Below are positions 44,939 through 55,265 of a stretch of DNA of 64,000 nt, piece by piece. Within the stretch, counting starts at the first letter, position 1. Each line of letters begins with the position of its first letter. The DNA lies in contig JAQUTK010000002.1 of the NCBI GenBank assembly GCA_028709785.1, forward strand, positions 124,001 to 188,000, written 5' to 3'. The stretch comes from Bacteroidales bacterium. Lineage in GTDB: Bacteria > Bacteroidota > Bacteroidia > Bacteroidales > JAQUTK01. Under the pieces are notes generated by a model, which saw nothing but the letters and a program-made list of their open reading frames with translations, made no database searches and was not told the origin of the DNA. Made by a program: the position numbers and the translations under genes.

Positions 44939-47452
44939 ATGAAAGAAACATTCAAAAAACTCATTCCCGATTTAGTAGCGATTATTTTCTTTGTGTTTTT
45001 ATCGCTTGGCTACTTTGCTTCTGAAATCTCTGATAACAAGGTTTTAAATCAACATGACTCTCAGACCGGTATCGGGACCGGTCAGGAAGCTGTGGCTTAT
45101 AAGAAAGCTACCGGTGAAACGACGCGTTGGACAAACTCTTCGTTTGGAGGAATGCCTACTTATCAGATCTCTCCGAGCTATGACTCAACCAATCTGATCA
45201 AGAAAGTGCAAAATCTGTATGACCTCTCTTTGCCGGCACCGGCCAATTTGGTCTTTTTGATGTTGTTGGGCTTTTATATACTTTTACGTGCTTTTGGATG
45301 TCGTCCTATGGTATCTGCTTTAGGAGCGGTGATGTATGGGCTTTCCTCCTATTTCTTCATTCTTATTCAAGCAGGTCATATCTGGAAGTTTATCACTTTG
45401 GCCTATATTCCACCCACAATAGCCGGTATTGTTCTTGCCTATAACAAGAAATATCTGCTGGGAGGGATCGTTACGGCCTTCTTCCTTGCCATGCAGATTC
45501 TTTCCAATCACATGCAAATGACCTATTACTTCGCGTTTGTAATCATCTTTCTTGGTATCGCTTATTTTATTGATGCAATCCGAAAAAAAGAACTTCCTCA
45601 CTTCGTCAAGGCAAGTGGCATTCTGATTATTGCTGCTCTTATTGGAGTTTCGATTAACTTATCTACAATGTACCATACGTATGAGTATTCGAAGTATACC
45701 ATGCGTGGTAAGTCTGAATTGCAGCAGAATGTAGAGAATCACACGAAAAATGGGCTTGAACGTGATTATATAGTTCAGTGGAGTTATGGTATCGGAGAGA
45801 CCTTCTCTCTGTTAGTTCCTAATATTAAAGGAGGATCTTCTTTCCTTCCAATGTCAGAAAGTAAAGCTGCAATGGGAAAGGCAAATCCTCAATTGAATCA
45901 ACTCTATCAATACTTTACACAATATTTTGGTGAACAACCCGGAACATCCGGACCGGTTTATGTGGGAGCTTTTGTACTTACCTTATTTATTTTGGGCCTT
46001 TTCTGGGTAAAAGGTCCCGTGAAATGGGCTTTGCTCGCGGCAACCATACTCTCTATCCTGCTATCGTGGGGTAAAAACTTCATGGGATTCACTGACTTTT
46101 TCCTCGATTACATCCCGATGTATAACAAGTTCAGGGCTGTTTCGTCTATTTTGGTCATTGCCGAGTTTACCATTCCGCTGCTTGCTATCTTATGTGTAAA
46201 GAAGATTTTTGATAATCCGGAGTTACTTAAACAAAAAGCCAGAGACCTTTATATAAGTATCGGTTTCACGTCGGGTATCTGCTTGCTTTTTGCGTTGTTT
46301 CCCACTACCTTCTTTTCTAGTTTTGTACCAGAGGGAGATCAGGCAAGGATCAATATGATTATCACTCAGATGCAGGCTCCTGATCAGTATTACAATATTT
46401 TTGTTTCAAGCTTGACAGAGATGCGTGCAGCTATGTTGTCTGCTGATGCGTGGAGAAGTCTGCTTTTTATATTAATAGGTAGTGCCTTGCTGTTAAGTAT
46501 TCGTTATCTAAAGCTGAAACCGGTATATGCCATTGTAGGTATGATTATCCTATGTGTTGTGGACCTGGGAGGTGTGGACAAACGCTATCTGAATGAATCT
46601 CAGTTTGTTTCTAAACGTGATGTAGTCGCAACCTTTACTCCTTCTGATGCTGATAATTTTATACTTCAGGATAAGGATCCGAATTACCGTGTGCTGAACT
46701 ATGCGACAGCAGACCCATTTAGCGATGGATTGACTTCTTACTTCCATAAATCTATAGGTGGATATCATGCAGCCAAACTGCGTCGCTATCAAGACATGAT
46801 AGATGTGCATATTGTTCCGGAAATGAATGTTTTGTTTAAGGCATTGGTTGCAGCAAATGCACAGATGGATTCAGTGGATGGCAATTTGTTCAAAGTCATC
46901 AATATGTTGAATGCAAAATATCTCATCCTGGGAGGCAAAGAAGGGAAAACGATTCCATTAAAAAATCCACATGCCTACGGAAATGCCTGGTTTGTAAAAG
47001 AGGTGAAGTATGTTGCGACTCCGGACGAGGAAATAGCTGCTTTGAAGAGTATATTACCGCTTCAAACGGCTGTGGTAGATCAGAAATTCAAAGAAATGGC
47101 TAAGAATATTCAATCAGCTTTTAAAGACTCTTCAAGTGTTATCTCTCTGAAAGAATACAAACCGAATCGCCTCACCTATTCGACATCTTCCAAGAAAGAA
47201 GGAGTCGTCGTTTTTTCGGAGATCTATTATCCGAATGGATGGACAGCGTATGTAGATGGAGTGGAGACACCTCATTTCCGTGCTGATTACATACTTCGGG
47301 CGATGATTGTTCCGGCAGGAAAACATACCATTGAATTTGTTTTTGATCCTGCTTCCATTCATATTACCGAGACTGTTGCATACATCTCAATTCTTCTATT
47401 AGTATTGGGCAGTGCAACTTTTATATATTATAGTACCCGGAAGAAAAGCTGA
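44939..47452 (+). CDS. YfhO-like multi-pass membrane protein
   Basis: 837 residues. About 12 membrane helices in residues 10-540, then a soluble domain and a last helix near 810-830. The soluble part ends with NGWTAYVDGVETPHFRADYILRAMIVPAGKH, the typical YfhO C-terminal motif. YfhO proteins resemble GT-C glycosyltransferases and are linked to glycosylation of envelope polymers in Gram-positive bacteria; in Bacteroidetes the function is unknown. The leader is short and it begins just after the ahcY terminator. Confidence 0.82.
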   Translation: MKETFKKLIPDLVAIIFFVFLSLGYFASEISDNKVLNQHDSQTGIGTGQEAVAYKKATGETTRWTNSSFGGMPTYQISPSYDSTNLIKKVQNLYDLSLPAPANLVFLMLLGFYILLRAFGCRPMVSALGAVMYGLSSYFFILIQAGHIWKFITLAYIPPTIAGIVLAYNKKYLLGGIVTAFFLAMQILSNHMQMTYYFAFVIIFLGIAYFIDAIRKKELPHFVKASGILIIAALIGVSINLSTMYHTYEYSKYTMRGKSELQQNVENHTKNGLERDYIVQWSYGIGETFSLLVPNIKGGSSFLPMSESKAAMGKANPQLNQLYQYFTQYFGEQPGTSGPVYVGAFVLTLFILGLFWVKGPVKWALLAATILSILLSWGKNFMGFTDFFLDYIPMYNKFRAVSSILVIAEFTIPLLAILCVKKIFDNPELLKQKARDLYISIGFTSGICLLFALFPTTFFSSFVPEGDQARINMIITQMQAPDQYYNIFVSSLTEMRAAMLSADAWRSLLFILIGSALLLSIRYLKLKPVYAIVGMIILCVVDLGGVDKRYLNESQFVSKRDVVATFTPSDADNFILQDKDPNYRVLNYATADPFSDGLTSYFHKSIGGYHAAKLRRYQDMIDVHIVPEMNVLFKALVAANAQMDSVDGNLFKVINMLNAKYLILGGKEGKTIPLKNPHAYGNAWFVKEVKYVATPDEEIAALKSILPLQTAVVDQKFKEMAKNIQSAFKDSSSVISLKEYKPNRLTYSTSSKKEGVVVFSEIYYPNGWTAYVDGVETPHFRADYILRAMIVPAGKHTIEFVFDPASIHITETVAYISILLLVLGSATFIYYSTRKKS

Positions 47453-47504
47453 TAAAAGAAATTCTGTCAGTAAATCCGGTTCTTTTTGTCAGTATTGGCA
47501 CGAT

Positions 47505-47520
47505 GGCACGGGTTTCGCTA
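47505..47520 (+). promoter_or_regulatory. Sigma-54-like -24/-12 element before groES
   Basis: TGGCACGGGTTTCGCT matches the sigma-54 pattern TGGCACGrNNNTTGCW with exact spacing and a single deviation (TCGC for TTGC). A second TGGCACG lies 8 bp upstream (47497-47503). No good TAnnTTTG box is seen in the same interval. Predicted start near 47531, giving a leader of about 53 nt. Confidence 0.5.
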
Positions 47521-47583
47521 TCATCCGAATGATATGATATATAAACACATACGTTTTAATAACTAATTAAAAATATAATTGAA

Positions 47584-49510
<1,927 letters not shown>

Positions 49511-49530
49511 TATCTCAATTCAAGTTTATA

Positions 49531-49566
49531 AAAACAGGCTGTCTCAAAAGGACAGCCTGTTTTTTT
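49531..49566 (+). terminator. Terminator after groEL
   Basis: Perfect 12-bp stem AAACAGGCTGTC with GACAGCCTGTTT, 7-nt loop, T tract. Confidence 0.88.
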
Positions 49567-49925
49567 GTATCCTTTGTGTAGGATATATAGATTGCTGTTT
49601 TTGGTGATTTCTTCTGTTTCCGCCGGTGCCATGAATTTCTGTCATTTCTTTCCTTATATCTTTTGTCATCTGATAGGAAGAGATGTATGCTTTCTCAAAC
49701 TGAAAAGTTTATCACTTGCAGATGCATTATTCATATTGAACCACGGAACGATCATCCTGAAGCGTAGAATGATCGTTTTGCGGTTCAGGACGATCATTCT
49801 GCGCTTCAGAATAACTAATGCATCCTTACTGCCGACTTTTATCTGACTTGTCGAAGCAGAAAGCAATATAAGTATGGATGTAAAACAGTTGCATGATTTT
49901 ATGCCCCGTATTGCCTGTTTATTTG
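49567..49925. other. Intergenic region between groEL and argB
   Basis: About 360 bases without a credible gene. The centre is the imperfect palindrome at 49721-49822; the rest shows no recognisable feature. Short open frames on both strands across it are created by the repeat arms. Confidence 0.6.
49721..49822. repeat. MITE-like imperfect palindrome upstream of argB
   Basis: Outer arms GATGCATTATTC (49721) and GAATAA-CTAA-TGCATC (ending 49822) are complementary apart from a 4-nt insertion. Inner arms 49757-49776 and 49790-49809 form a 20-bp stem with one G-T wobble (CTGAAGCG... / ...CGCTTCAG). A third copy of CGATCAT-YCTG at 49749 and a short TCCTGAA/TTCAGGA pair allow a competing fold. Confidence 0.7.
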
Positions 49926-49933
49926 TAGTTTTG
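49926..49933 (+). promoter_or_regulatory. -7 box of argB
   Basis: TAGTTTTG, a perfect TAnnTTTG, 22 bp before the ATG. No well-spaced -33 element. Confidence 0.55.
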
Positions 49934-49955
49934 CAGAAAATAAAAAGAATGATAT

Positions 49956-50726
49956 ATGGAAAAGTTGACATTAGTGAAAGTCGGAGGAAAGATTGTAGAA
50001 GAAAATGATTCTCTTCAGACACTTTTGAATGACTTTATGATGCTGGACGGATACAAAGTTCTGGTTCATGGAGGAGGGCGGTCTGCCACTAAAATAGCTA
50101 CCCGACTGGGAATTGAAAGTAAGATGATTGATGGCCGCCGTGTGACGGATGAAGATATGCTCAATGTTGTGACAATGGTTTACGGCGGATTGGTAAACAA
50201 GAAAATAGTTGCCGCACTGCAAGCCAGAGGGGTGAATGCAGTTGGACTTACAGGTGCCGACATGAACATTATTCAGTCTGTAAAGCGTCCGGTAAAAGAG
50301 ATTGACTATGGTTTTGTGGGTGATGTGGAAAAGGTGAATGCGCAGTTATTATCCTTGTTGATTCAACAGGGTATTGTTCCGGTGCTTGCGCCTCTGACTC
50401 ATGATGGACAAGGTAATATGCTTAATACCAACGCAGACACCATTGCAGGAGAAACTGCTAAAGCTCTTTCTTCATTCTTTGATGTGACACTGATTTATTG
50501 TTTCGAAAAGAAAGGCGTACTAATGGATGAGAATCAGGAGGATAGTGTTATTGAAACGATCAATCGCCCGGACTATGAAAAATATGTTGCTCAAAAAGTG
50601 ATTCAGGGTGGTATGATTCCCAAAATAGAGAATGCTTTTCAGGCGTTGAACGCAGGAGTTAGTAAAGTAATCATTACCGAAGCAAGCCAAGTATTGAAAG
50701 GGGGAGGTACGTCGATCGTTTTGTAA
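49956..50726 (+). CDS. argB: Acetylglutamate kinase (or succinylglutamate kinase)
   Basis: Amino-acid-kinase fold protein of 256 residues, second step of arginine synthesis. LVKVGGKIVEE, VLVHGGGRSATKIA, VGLTGADMN, NTNADTIAGETA and GGMIPKIENAF match ArgB. In Bacteroides fragilis the pathway uses succinylated intermediates, so the substrate here may be N-succinylglutamate; this cannot be decided from sequence by eye. Single gene. Confidence 0.93.
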   Translation: MEKLTLVKVGGKIVEENDSLQTLLNDFMMLDGYKVLVHGGGRSATKIATRLGIESKMIDGRRVTDEDMLNVVTMVYGGLVNKKIVAALQARGVNAVGLTGADMNIIQSVKRPVKEIDYGFVGDVEKVNAQLLSLLIQQGIVPVLAPLTHDGQGNMLNTNADTIAGETAKALSSFFDVTLIYCFEKKGVLMDENQEDSVIETINRPDYEKYVAQKVIQGGMIPKIENAFQALNAGVSKVIITEASQVLKGGGTSIVL

Positions 50727-50795
50727 GAACAAAGACTTTAAGCGTATCAAAAAGACAGTTATATTGATTTTGTATTAAATTATTGCTATGATTGA

Positions 50796-50825
50796 TTGGA
50801 TATTGGTTTCAAAAGTGTATATTTG
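50796..50825 (+). promoter_or_regulatory. Promoter of asnB
   Basis: TTG (50796-50798), 19-bp spacer, TATATTTG (50818-50825), 55 bp before the asnB ATG. Confidence 0.75.
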
Positions 50826-50880
50826 CAGCCGATACCTTTTATGGAAGGAATAACTAGTCACAACTTAATTTGTATAGAAT

Positions 50881-52551
50881 ATGTGTGGATTTGTTGGTGC
50901 GTTTGATTTAAAGCAAGAGGCGAAAGAACTCAGGCCTCAGGTGCTGAAGATGTCGAAGAAGATTCGCCATCGCGGACCGGATTGGTCCGGCGTGTATTGC
51001 TCTGATAAGGCAATATTATCTCATGAACGCTTGTCTATCGTGGATGTGGCGTCAGGTAAGCAACCATTGTATAGTGAGGACGGGAAGCTGGTATTGGCAG
51101 TCAACGGTGAAATATACAATCACCGGTCAATCCGCGAACGTCAGAAAGATAATTATAATTTCCTTACTCAATCAGACTGCGAAGTGATCCTTTCTTTGTA
51201 TAAAGAGAAGGGCATCCACTTTTTTGAAGATCTGAGTGGAATCTTTGCTTTTGCCTTGTATGATGTTGAAAATGATTGTTACCTGATTGGTCGTGATCAT
51301 ATGGGAATAATTCCATTATATATAGGATGGGATGCCTTGGGACAGTTTTTTGTTGCCAGCGAACTGAAAGCACTGGAAGGCTATTGTGTCAAGATTGAGG
51401 AATTTCTTCCGGGTCATTATCTGTACAGCAAAGAAGGCGTTATGAAGCCGTGGTATTCACGTGATTGGACATCGTATGAAGCTGTAAAAGACAATGAAAC
51501 CAGCATAGAGGATCTTCGTGAGGCCTTAATGCAGGCAGTTCAGCGTCAGCTAATGTCTGATGTGCCTTATGGAGTACTTCTTTCCGGTGGTCTGGACTCG
51601 TCCATTATCTCAGCTGTTGCAAAGCTTTATGCTGCCAAACGGGTAGAGAGCGGCAGTGTGAGCGATGCGTGGTGGCCACAACTTCACTCTTTTGCAGTAG
51701 GACTGGTCGGCTCTCCTGATCTTGCTGCTGCCAAACGAGTTGCAGAGGCAATTGGTACGGTGCATCATGAGATTCATTTCACAATAGAAGAAGGACTTGA
51801 TGCGATCAGTGATGTCATTTACCATATTGAGACGTATGATGTGACAACGGTTCGTGCTTCTACTCCCATGTATTTATTGGCTCGTGTCATCCGTTCGATG
51901 GGTGTCAAGATGGTTCTTTCAGGAGAAGGCGCCGATGAACTATTCGGAGGATATCTATACTTCCATAAGGCTCCCAATGCTCAGGCTTTTCATGAGGAAA
52001 CTGTCCGAAAGCTGAACAAGCTTCATCTGTATGATTGTCTGAGAGCGAATAAGTCGCTTTGTGCATGGGGTGTAGAGGGACGTGTACCTTTTCTTGATAA
52101 AGAATTCATGGATGTGGCAATGCGCTTGAATCCAAAAGATAAAATGGCTGGCAACGGCAAGATGGAGAAATGGGTACTCCGGAAGGCTTTTGAAGATATG
52201 TTGCCCAAGGAGATCGTCTGGAGACAGAAAGAACAGTTCTCAGATGGTGTTGGATACAACTGGATTGATACGCTGAAGCAGGTTGCGATACAAAAAGTCT
52301 CTGACGAACAAATGGCTCATGCTGCAGAACGCTTTCCGATTAATCCGCCCATGAATAAGGAAGAATATCTTTACCGCACGATATTTGCGGAACATTTCCC
52401 TTCTGATCAGGCGGCAAGTTGTGTGCCTTCTGTACCTTCTGTGGCTTGTAGTACGGCAGAAGCTCTTGCGTGGGATGCCAGTTTCAAGAACCTGAATGAT
52501 CCGTCTGGTCGGGCTGTTGCCCAAGTCCATGAGGATGCTTACAAAAAATAA
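50881..52551 (+). CDS. asnB: Asparagine synthase B (glutamine-hydrolysing)
   Basis: Makes asparagine from aspartate, glutamine and ATP. The N-terminal class II amidotransferase domain begins MCGFVGAF, with Cys2 as nucleophile. RHRGPDWSG and NGEIYNH follow. The synthetase domain holds the pyrophosphate loop VLLSGGLDSSI and GEGADELFGGY. 556 residues. A short Ser/Val/Ala-rich stretch near the C terminus (CVPSVPSVACSTAEAL) is a low-complexity insert. Confidence 0.96.
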   Translation: MCGFVGAFDLKQEAKELRPQVLKMSKKIRHRGPDWSGVYCSDKAILSHERLSIVDVASGKQPLYSEDGKLVLAVNGEIYNHRSIRERQKDNYNFLTQSDCEVILSLYKEKGIHFFEDLSGIFAFALYDVENDCYLIGRDHMGIIPLYIGWDALGQFFVASELKALEGYCVKIEEFLPGHYLYSKEGVMKPWYSRDWTSYEAVKDNETSIEDLREALMQAVQRQLMSDVPYGVLLSGGLDSSIISAVAKLYAAKRVESGSVSDAWWPQLHSFAVGLVGSPDLAAAKRVAEAIGTVHHEIHFTIEEGLDAISDVIYHIETYDVTTVRASTPMYLLARVIRSMGVKMVLSGEGADELFGGYLYFHKAPNAQAFHEETVRKLNKLHLYDCLRANKSLCAWGVEGRVPFLDKEFMDVAMRLNPKDKMAGNGKMEKWVLRKAFEDMLPKEIVWRQKEQFSDGVGYNWIDTLKQVAIQKVSDEQMAHAAERFPINPPMNKEEYLYRTIFAEHFPSDQAASCVPSVPSVACSTAEALAWDASFKNLNDPSGRAVAQVHEDAYKK

Positions 52552-52560
52552 TGAATAGGG

Positions 52561-52589
52561 AATGAGATCGGGAAACCGATCTCATTCAT
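52561..52589. terminator. Bidirectional terminator after asnB
   Basis: Perfect 11-bp stem AATGAGATCGG with CCGATCTCATT and a GAAA tetraloop between convergent genes. Confidence 0.85.
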
Positions 52590-52590
52590 T

Positions 52591-53040
52591 TTAGAAAAGT
52601 CCGATAACACTATAGACCATCTCCATCCAGATAATGTAACGGATCAGTTTGCCGAGAAACATGGAGATCGAAACAATCCATATATTGGCCCGCATATACC
52701 CCATCGCGATAGCTATGATGTCTCCAATGCCGGGCAAAAAGACAAAAAAAGCGATCCAGGCGCCTTTCCCTTTCAGAGAATGAATCATTTTAAGTACAGT
52801 CTCTTCTTTGATCTTAAGATACTTTTCCATCCATTCAGTCTTTCCCAGCCTACCTGTATAATAACAGGTAAGTCCTCCGAGAAAGTTTCCAATAGTTGCC
52901 ACAATGGTACATGTCCATAGATTAAGTCCCGCAAGAACGACACCACTATACACCACCTCCGAACTAAAAGGAAGGATAGTGGCAGCCAGAAAGGCGGCAA
53001 TGAACAGTCCGATGTAACCCAAGCCGATAAGAGTGCTCAT
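52591..53040 (-). CDS. DedA/YqaA-type membrane protein
   Basis: 149 residues, four membrane segments, with the VTT (SNARE-associated Golgi) core: PFSSEVVYSGVVLAG, GNFLGGLTCYYTGR and FFVFLPGIGDIIAIAMGYMR. It belongs to the short YqaA branch. DedA-fold proteins are lipid scramblases or flippases in several bacteria; this one is uncharacterised. Last gene of the five-gene run; its start overlaps the preceding stop. Confidence 0.85.
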   Translation of the reverse strand: MSTLIGLGYIGLFIAAFLAATILPFSSEVVYSGVVLAGLNLWTCTIVATIGNFLGGLTCYYTGRLGKTEWMEKYLKIKEETVLKMIHSLKGKGAWIAFFVFLPGIGDIIAIAMGYMRANIWIVSISMFLGKLIRYIIWMEMVYSVIGLF

Positions 53041-53990
53041 TATAATGTGATAATAAAATAGAGTAAATAGATTGCGGTGAGCAGATAAAACAGCAGCGAT
53101 ACAAATTTGTTGCGCTGTAGCGTGAACAGATGGGCAAGAAGGATGGGAGATGAAAGATAAAACAGGTAGATATATAAAACGCTCTCATTCGGATATAGGT
53201 AAGTGAGCAACAAACAGATGATTTGAAGCCATACAGTAAACTGAAGAAATATTCTGGCTTGAATTTTGCAGTGATATGTATTTCTCAGTATTTGAGTAAT
53301 AGCGATAAAAGATGAAAACAAGGTTATTATCAGGAGAGCAGCTACATGCCATGCAAGACCGGTTGAATGGATAAAACCCGTCTGAAAAGATTCAGTAGGG
53401 AAATAGATTAACTCTGATTTGCCGGATACCAGGTAATAGCCGATTAGCATCCAGTAAGGAGCCATAAATCCGATAATGGAAGCGAAAAAAGATTTCCAGG
53501 TCAAGGAGCGAAACTGATAAAATCCCCAATAAAAAAGAGGAAAGCACAATAGCAGGTGAATGTTTAAAAGAGAAGCTATTGAGAAAAGTATAGCCGAATT
53601 AAATATCTCTTCAGTAGCATTCTCTTTCTGATAACTTAGAAAAAGAGGAAAAAACGCAGCCACTATACAAAGTCCTGCTAAAGTGTAGGAATAAGGAAGT
53701 GAATGAATGACTGTGCAGGTTGAGAAATACAGCGGAAAGAAAAAGGTCAGTTTGGTGCGTTCTCGAATGATTTGGTATTGGTTGTTGAGCATAGCAATCA
53801 AAGCGGCAGTTAATGTTATAATGCCCCAATTGATAAGAATAGAAAAACGCCCATCAAGAAATCCAAAGAGCAGGTTATTATCTGCCGGCAACGTGAAAAA
53901 CAGAATCAACGCAAGTAACAACGTAAGTAGTACCGTGCCGATCATTGCAAACCTGCCGGAGATAAGTGTAGATAATAACCTGTCTGTCAT
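53040..53990 (-). CDS. Unknown multi-pass membrane protein, possibly DUF6427-like
   Basis: 316 residues with about nine membrane helices and no motif I can name with confidence. A region around YQFRSLTWKSFFASIIGFMAPY is relatively conserved-looking. In other Bacteroidetes, DUF6427 proteins occur near purine-synthesis genes and this may be one. It lies 5 bp after purD and its stop overlaps the start of the DedA gene. Function unknown; membrane location follows only from hydrophobicity. Confidence 0.65.
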   Translation of the reverse strand: MTDRLLSTLISGRFAMIGTVLLTLLLALILFFTLPADNNLLFGFLDGRFSILINWGIITLTAALIAMLNNQYQIIRERTKLTFFFPLYFSTCTVIHSLPYSYTLAGLCIVAAFFPLFLSYQKENATEEIFNSAILFSIASLLNIHLLLCFPLFYWGFYQFRSLTWKSFFASIIGFMAPYWMLIGYYLVSGKSELIYFPTESFQTGFIHSTGLAWHVAALLIITLFSSFIAITQILRNTYHCKIQARIFLQFTVWLQIICLLLTYLYPNESVLYIYLFYLSSPILLAHLFTLQRNKFVSLLFYLLTAIYLLYFIITL

Positions 53991-53995
53991 GTGCC

Positions 53996-55264
53996 TTATA
54001 AATCGAATCCAATATCGGATCTGAAATACTTTCCTTCGTACTCGATGAGCTGTGCGTTTGTAAATGATTGAGCCAATGCCTCTTCTTTCGTCTCGCCATA
54101 CGAACTGATCGCAATCACACGACCGCCGTTGGTGACGATATTACCATTGGAAACGGCTGTTCCTGCATGAAACAGGATGCTTCCTTTCACTTCTTCCAAC
54201 CGGGTGATTATTTTTCCTTTCTCATAATCACCAGGATAACCACCGGCAACGAGCATGACTGATACGGCATAACGAGGGTCTTCAACAAGCTCTTTTGTGT
54301 CAAGGTTTTGGTCGGCAACCCCTTGCAACAAGTCAACAAAGTCCGATTTAATACGTAGCATGACTGATTCGGTTTCCGGATCTCCCATTCGTACATTGTA
54401 TTCGATCACAACAGGCTCTCCCTTGACATTGATCAGACCCAGGAAGATGAATCCCTTGTAATCTATTTTCTCAGCAGCAAGTCCCTTGATGGTCGGGATG
54501 ATAATCCGCTCATTCACTTTTTGCATGAAGGTAGCATCGGCAAAAGAAACCGGAGAGACAGATCCCATACCACCGGTATTCAGACCGCTGTCGCCAACTC
54601 CGATTCGTTTATAATCTTTGGCAACCGGTAATACTTTGTAGGACTTTCCATCAGTCATCACAAAAACCGAACATTCAATGCCTGAAAGGAATTCTTCGAT
54701 GACAACTGTCTTGCTGGCATCACCAAACATTCCATTCAGCATATTGGACAACTCTTCTTTCGCTTCGTTCAGGTCTTGAAGGATAAGAACTCCTTTTCCT
54801 GCTGCCAGTCCGTCTGCTTTCAAAACATATGGAGCCTCCAATTCTTCCAGAAAAGCGATTCCTTCAGAGAGGTTATTCTTCGAGATACTTTTGTAGCGGG
54901 CAGTCGGTATGTTGTGCCGCATCATAAAAGCCTTGGCAAAGTCCTTGCTTCCTTCCAGTTCGGCGCCAGCTTTCGACGGACCAATTACCGGTATCTTGCT
55001 CAGTGATTCATCATTCTTGAAGTAATCGTAAATACCCTCTACTAAGGGAACTTCCGGTCCGACTACAATCATATCTATCCCGCTCTTCAATACAAATTCT
55101 TTGATTGCGGCAAAGTCTGTGACCTTTAGAGGAACATTGGTGCCAACCTGCGCCGTACCAGCATTTCCCGGGGCTATGTAAAGATTATTTACTTTCTTGC
55201 TTTGAGCTATTTTCCAAGCGATGGCATGTTCTCTTCCACCGGAGCCTACTAATAGAATATTCAT
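53996..55264 (-). CDS. purD: Phosphoribosylamine-glycine ligase
   Basis: Second step of purine synthesis, joining glycine to phosphoribosylamine with ATP. 422 residues with [17 protein letters not shown] at the N terminus, [27 protein letters not shown] (ATP-grasp) and [12 protein letters not shown] (metal-binding signature). One bp after the peptidase gene and 5 bp before the unknown membrane gene, so within one operon. Confidence 0.96.
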   Translation of the reverse strand: MNILLVGSGGREHAIAWKIAQSKKVNNLYIAPGNAGTAQVGTNVPLKVTDFAAIKEFVLKSGIDMIVVGPEVPLVEGIYDYFKNDESLSKIPVIGPSKAGAELEGSKDFAKAFMMRHNIPTARYKSISKNNLSEGIAFLEELEAPYVLKADGLAAGKGVLILQDLNEAKEELSNMLNGMFGDASKTVVIEEFLSGIECSVFVMTDGKSYKVLPVAKDYKRIGVGDSGLNTGGMGSVSPVSFADATFMQKVNERIIIPTIKGLAAEKIDYKGFIFLGLINVKGEPVVIEYNVRMGDPETESVMLRIKSDFVDLLQGVADQNLDTKELVEDPRYAVSVMLVAGGYPGDYEKGKIITRLEEVKGSILFHAGTAVSNGNIVTNGGRVIAISSYGETKEEALAQSFTNAQLIEYEGKYFRSDIGFDL

Positions 55265-55265
55265 A

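Noticed and set aside
49565-50022. Overlapping short frames on both strands around the argB leader
   Set aside because: Produced by the palindromic repeat arms; argB has the clear start at 49956.
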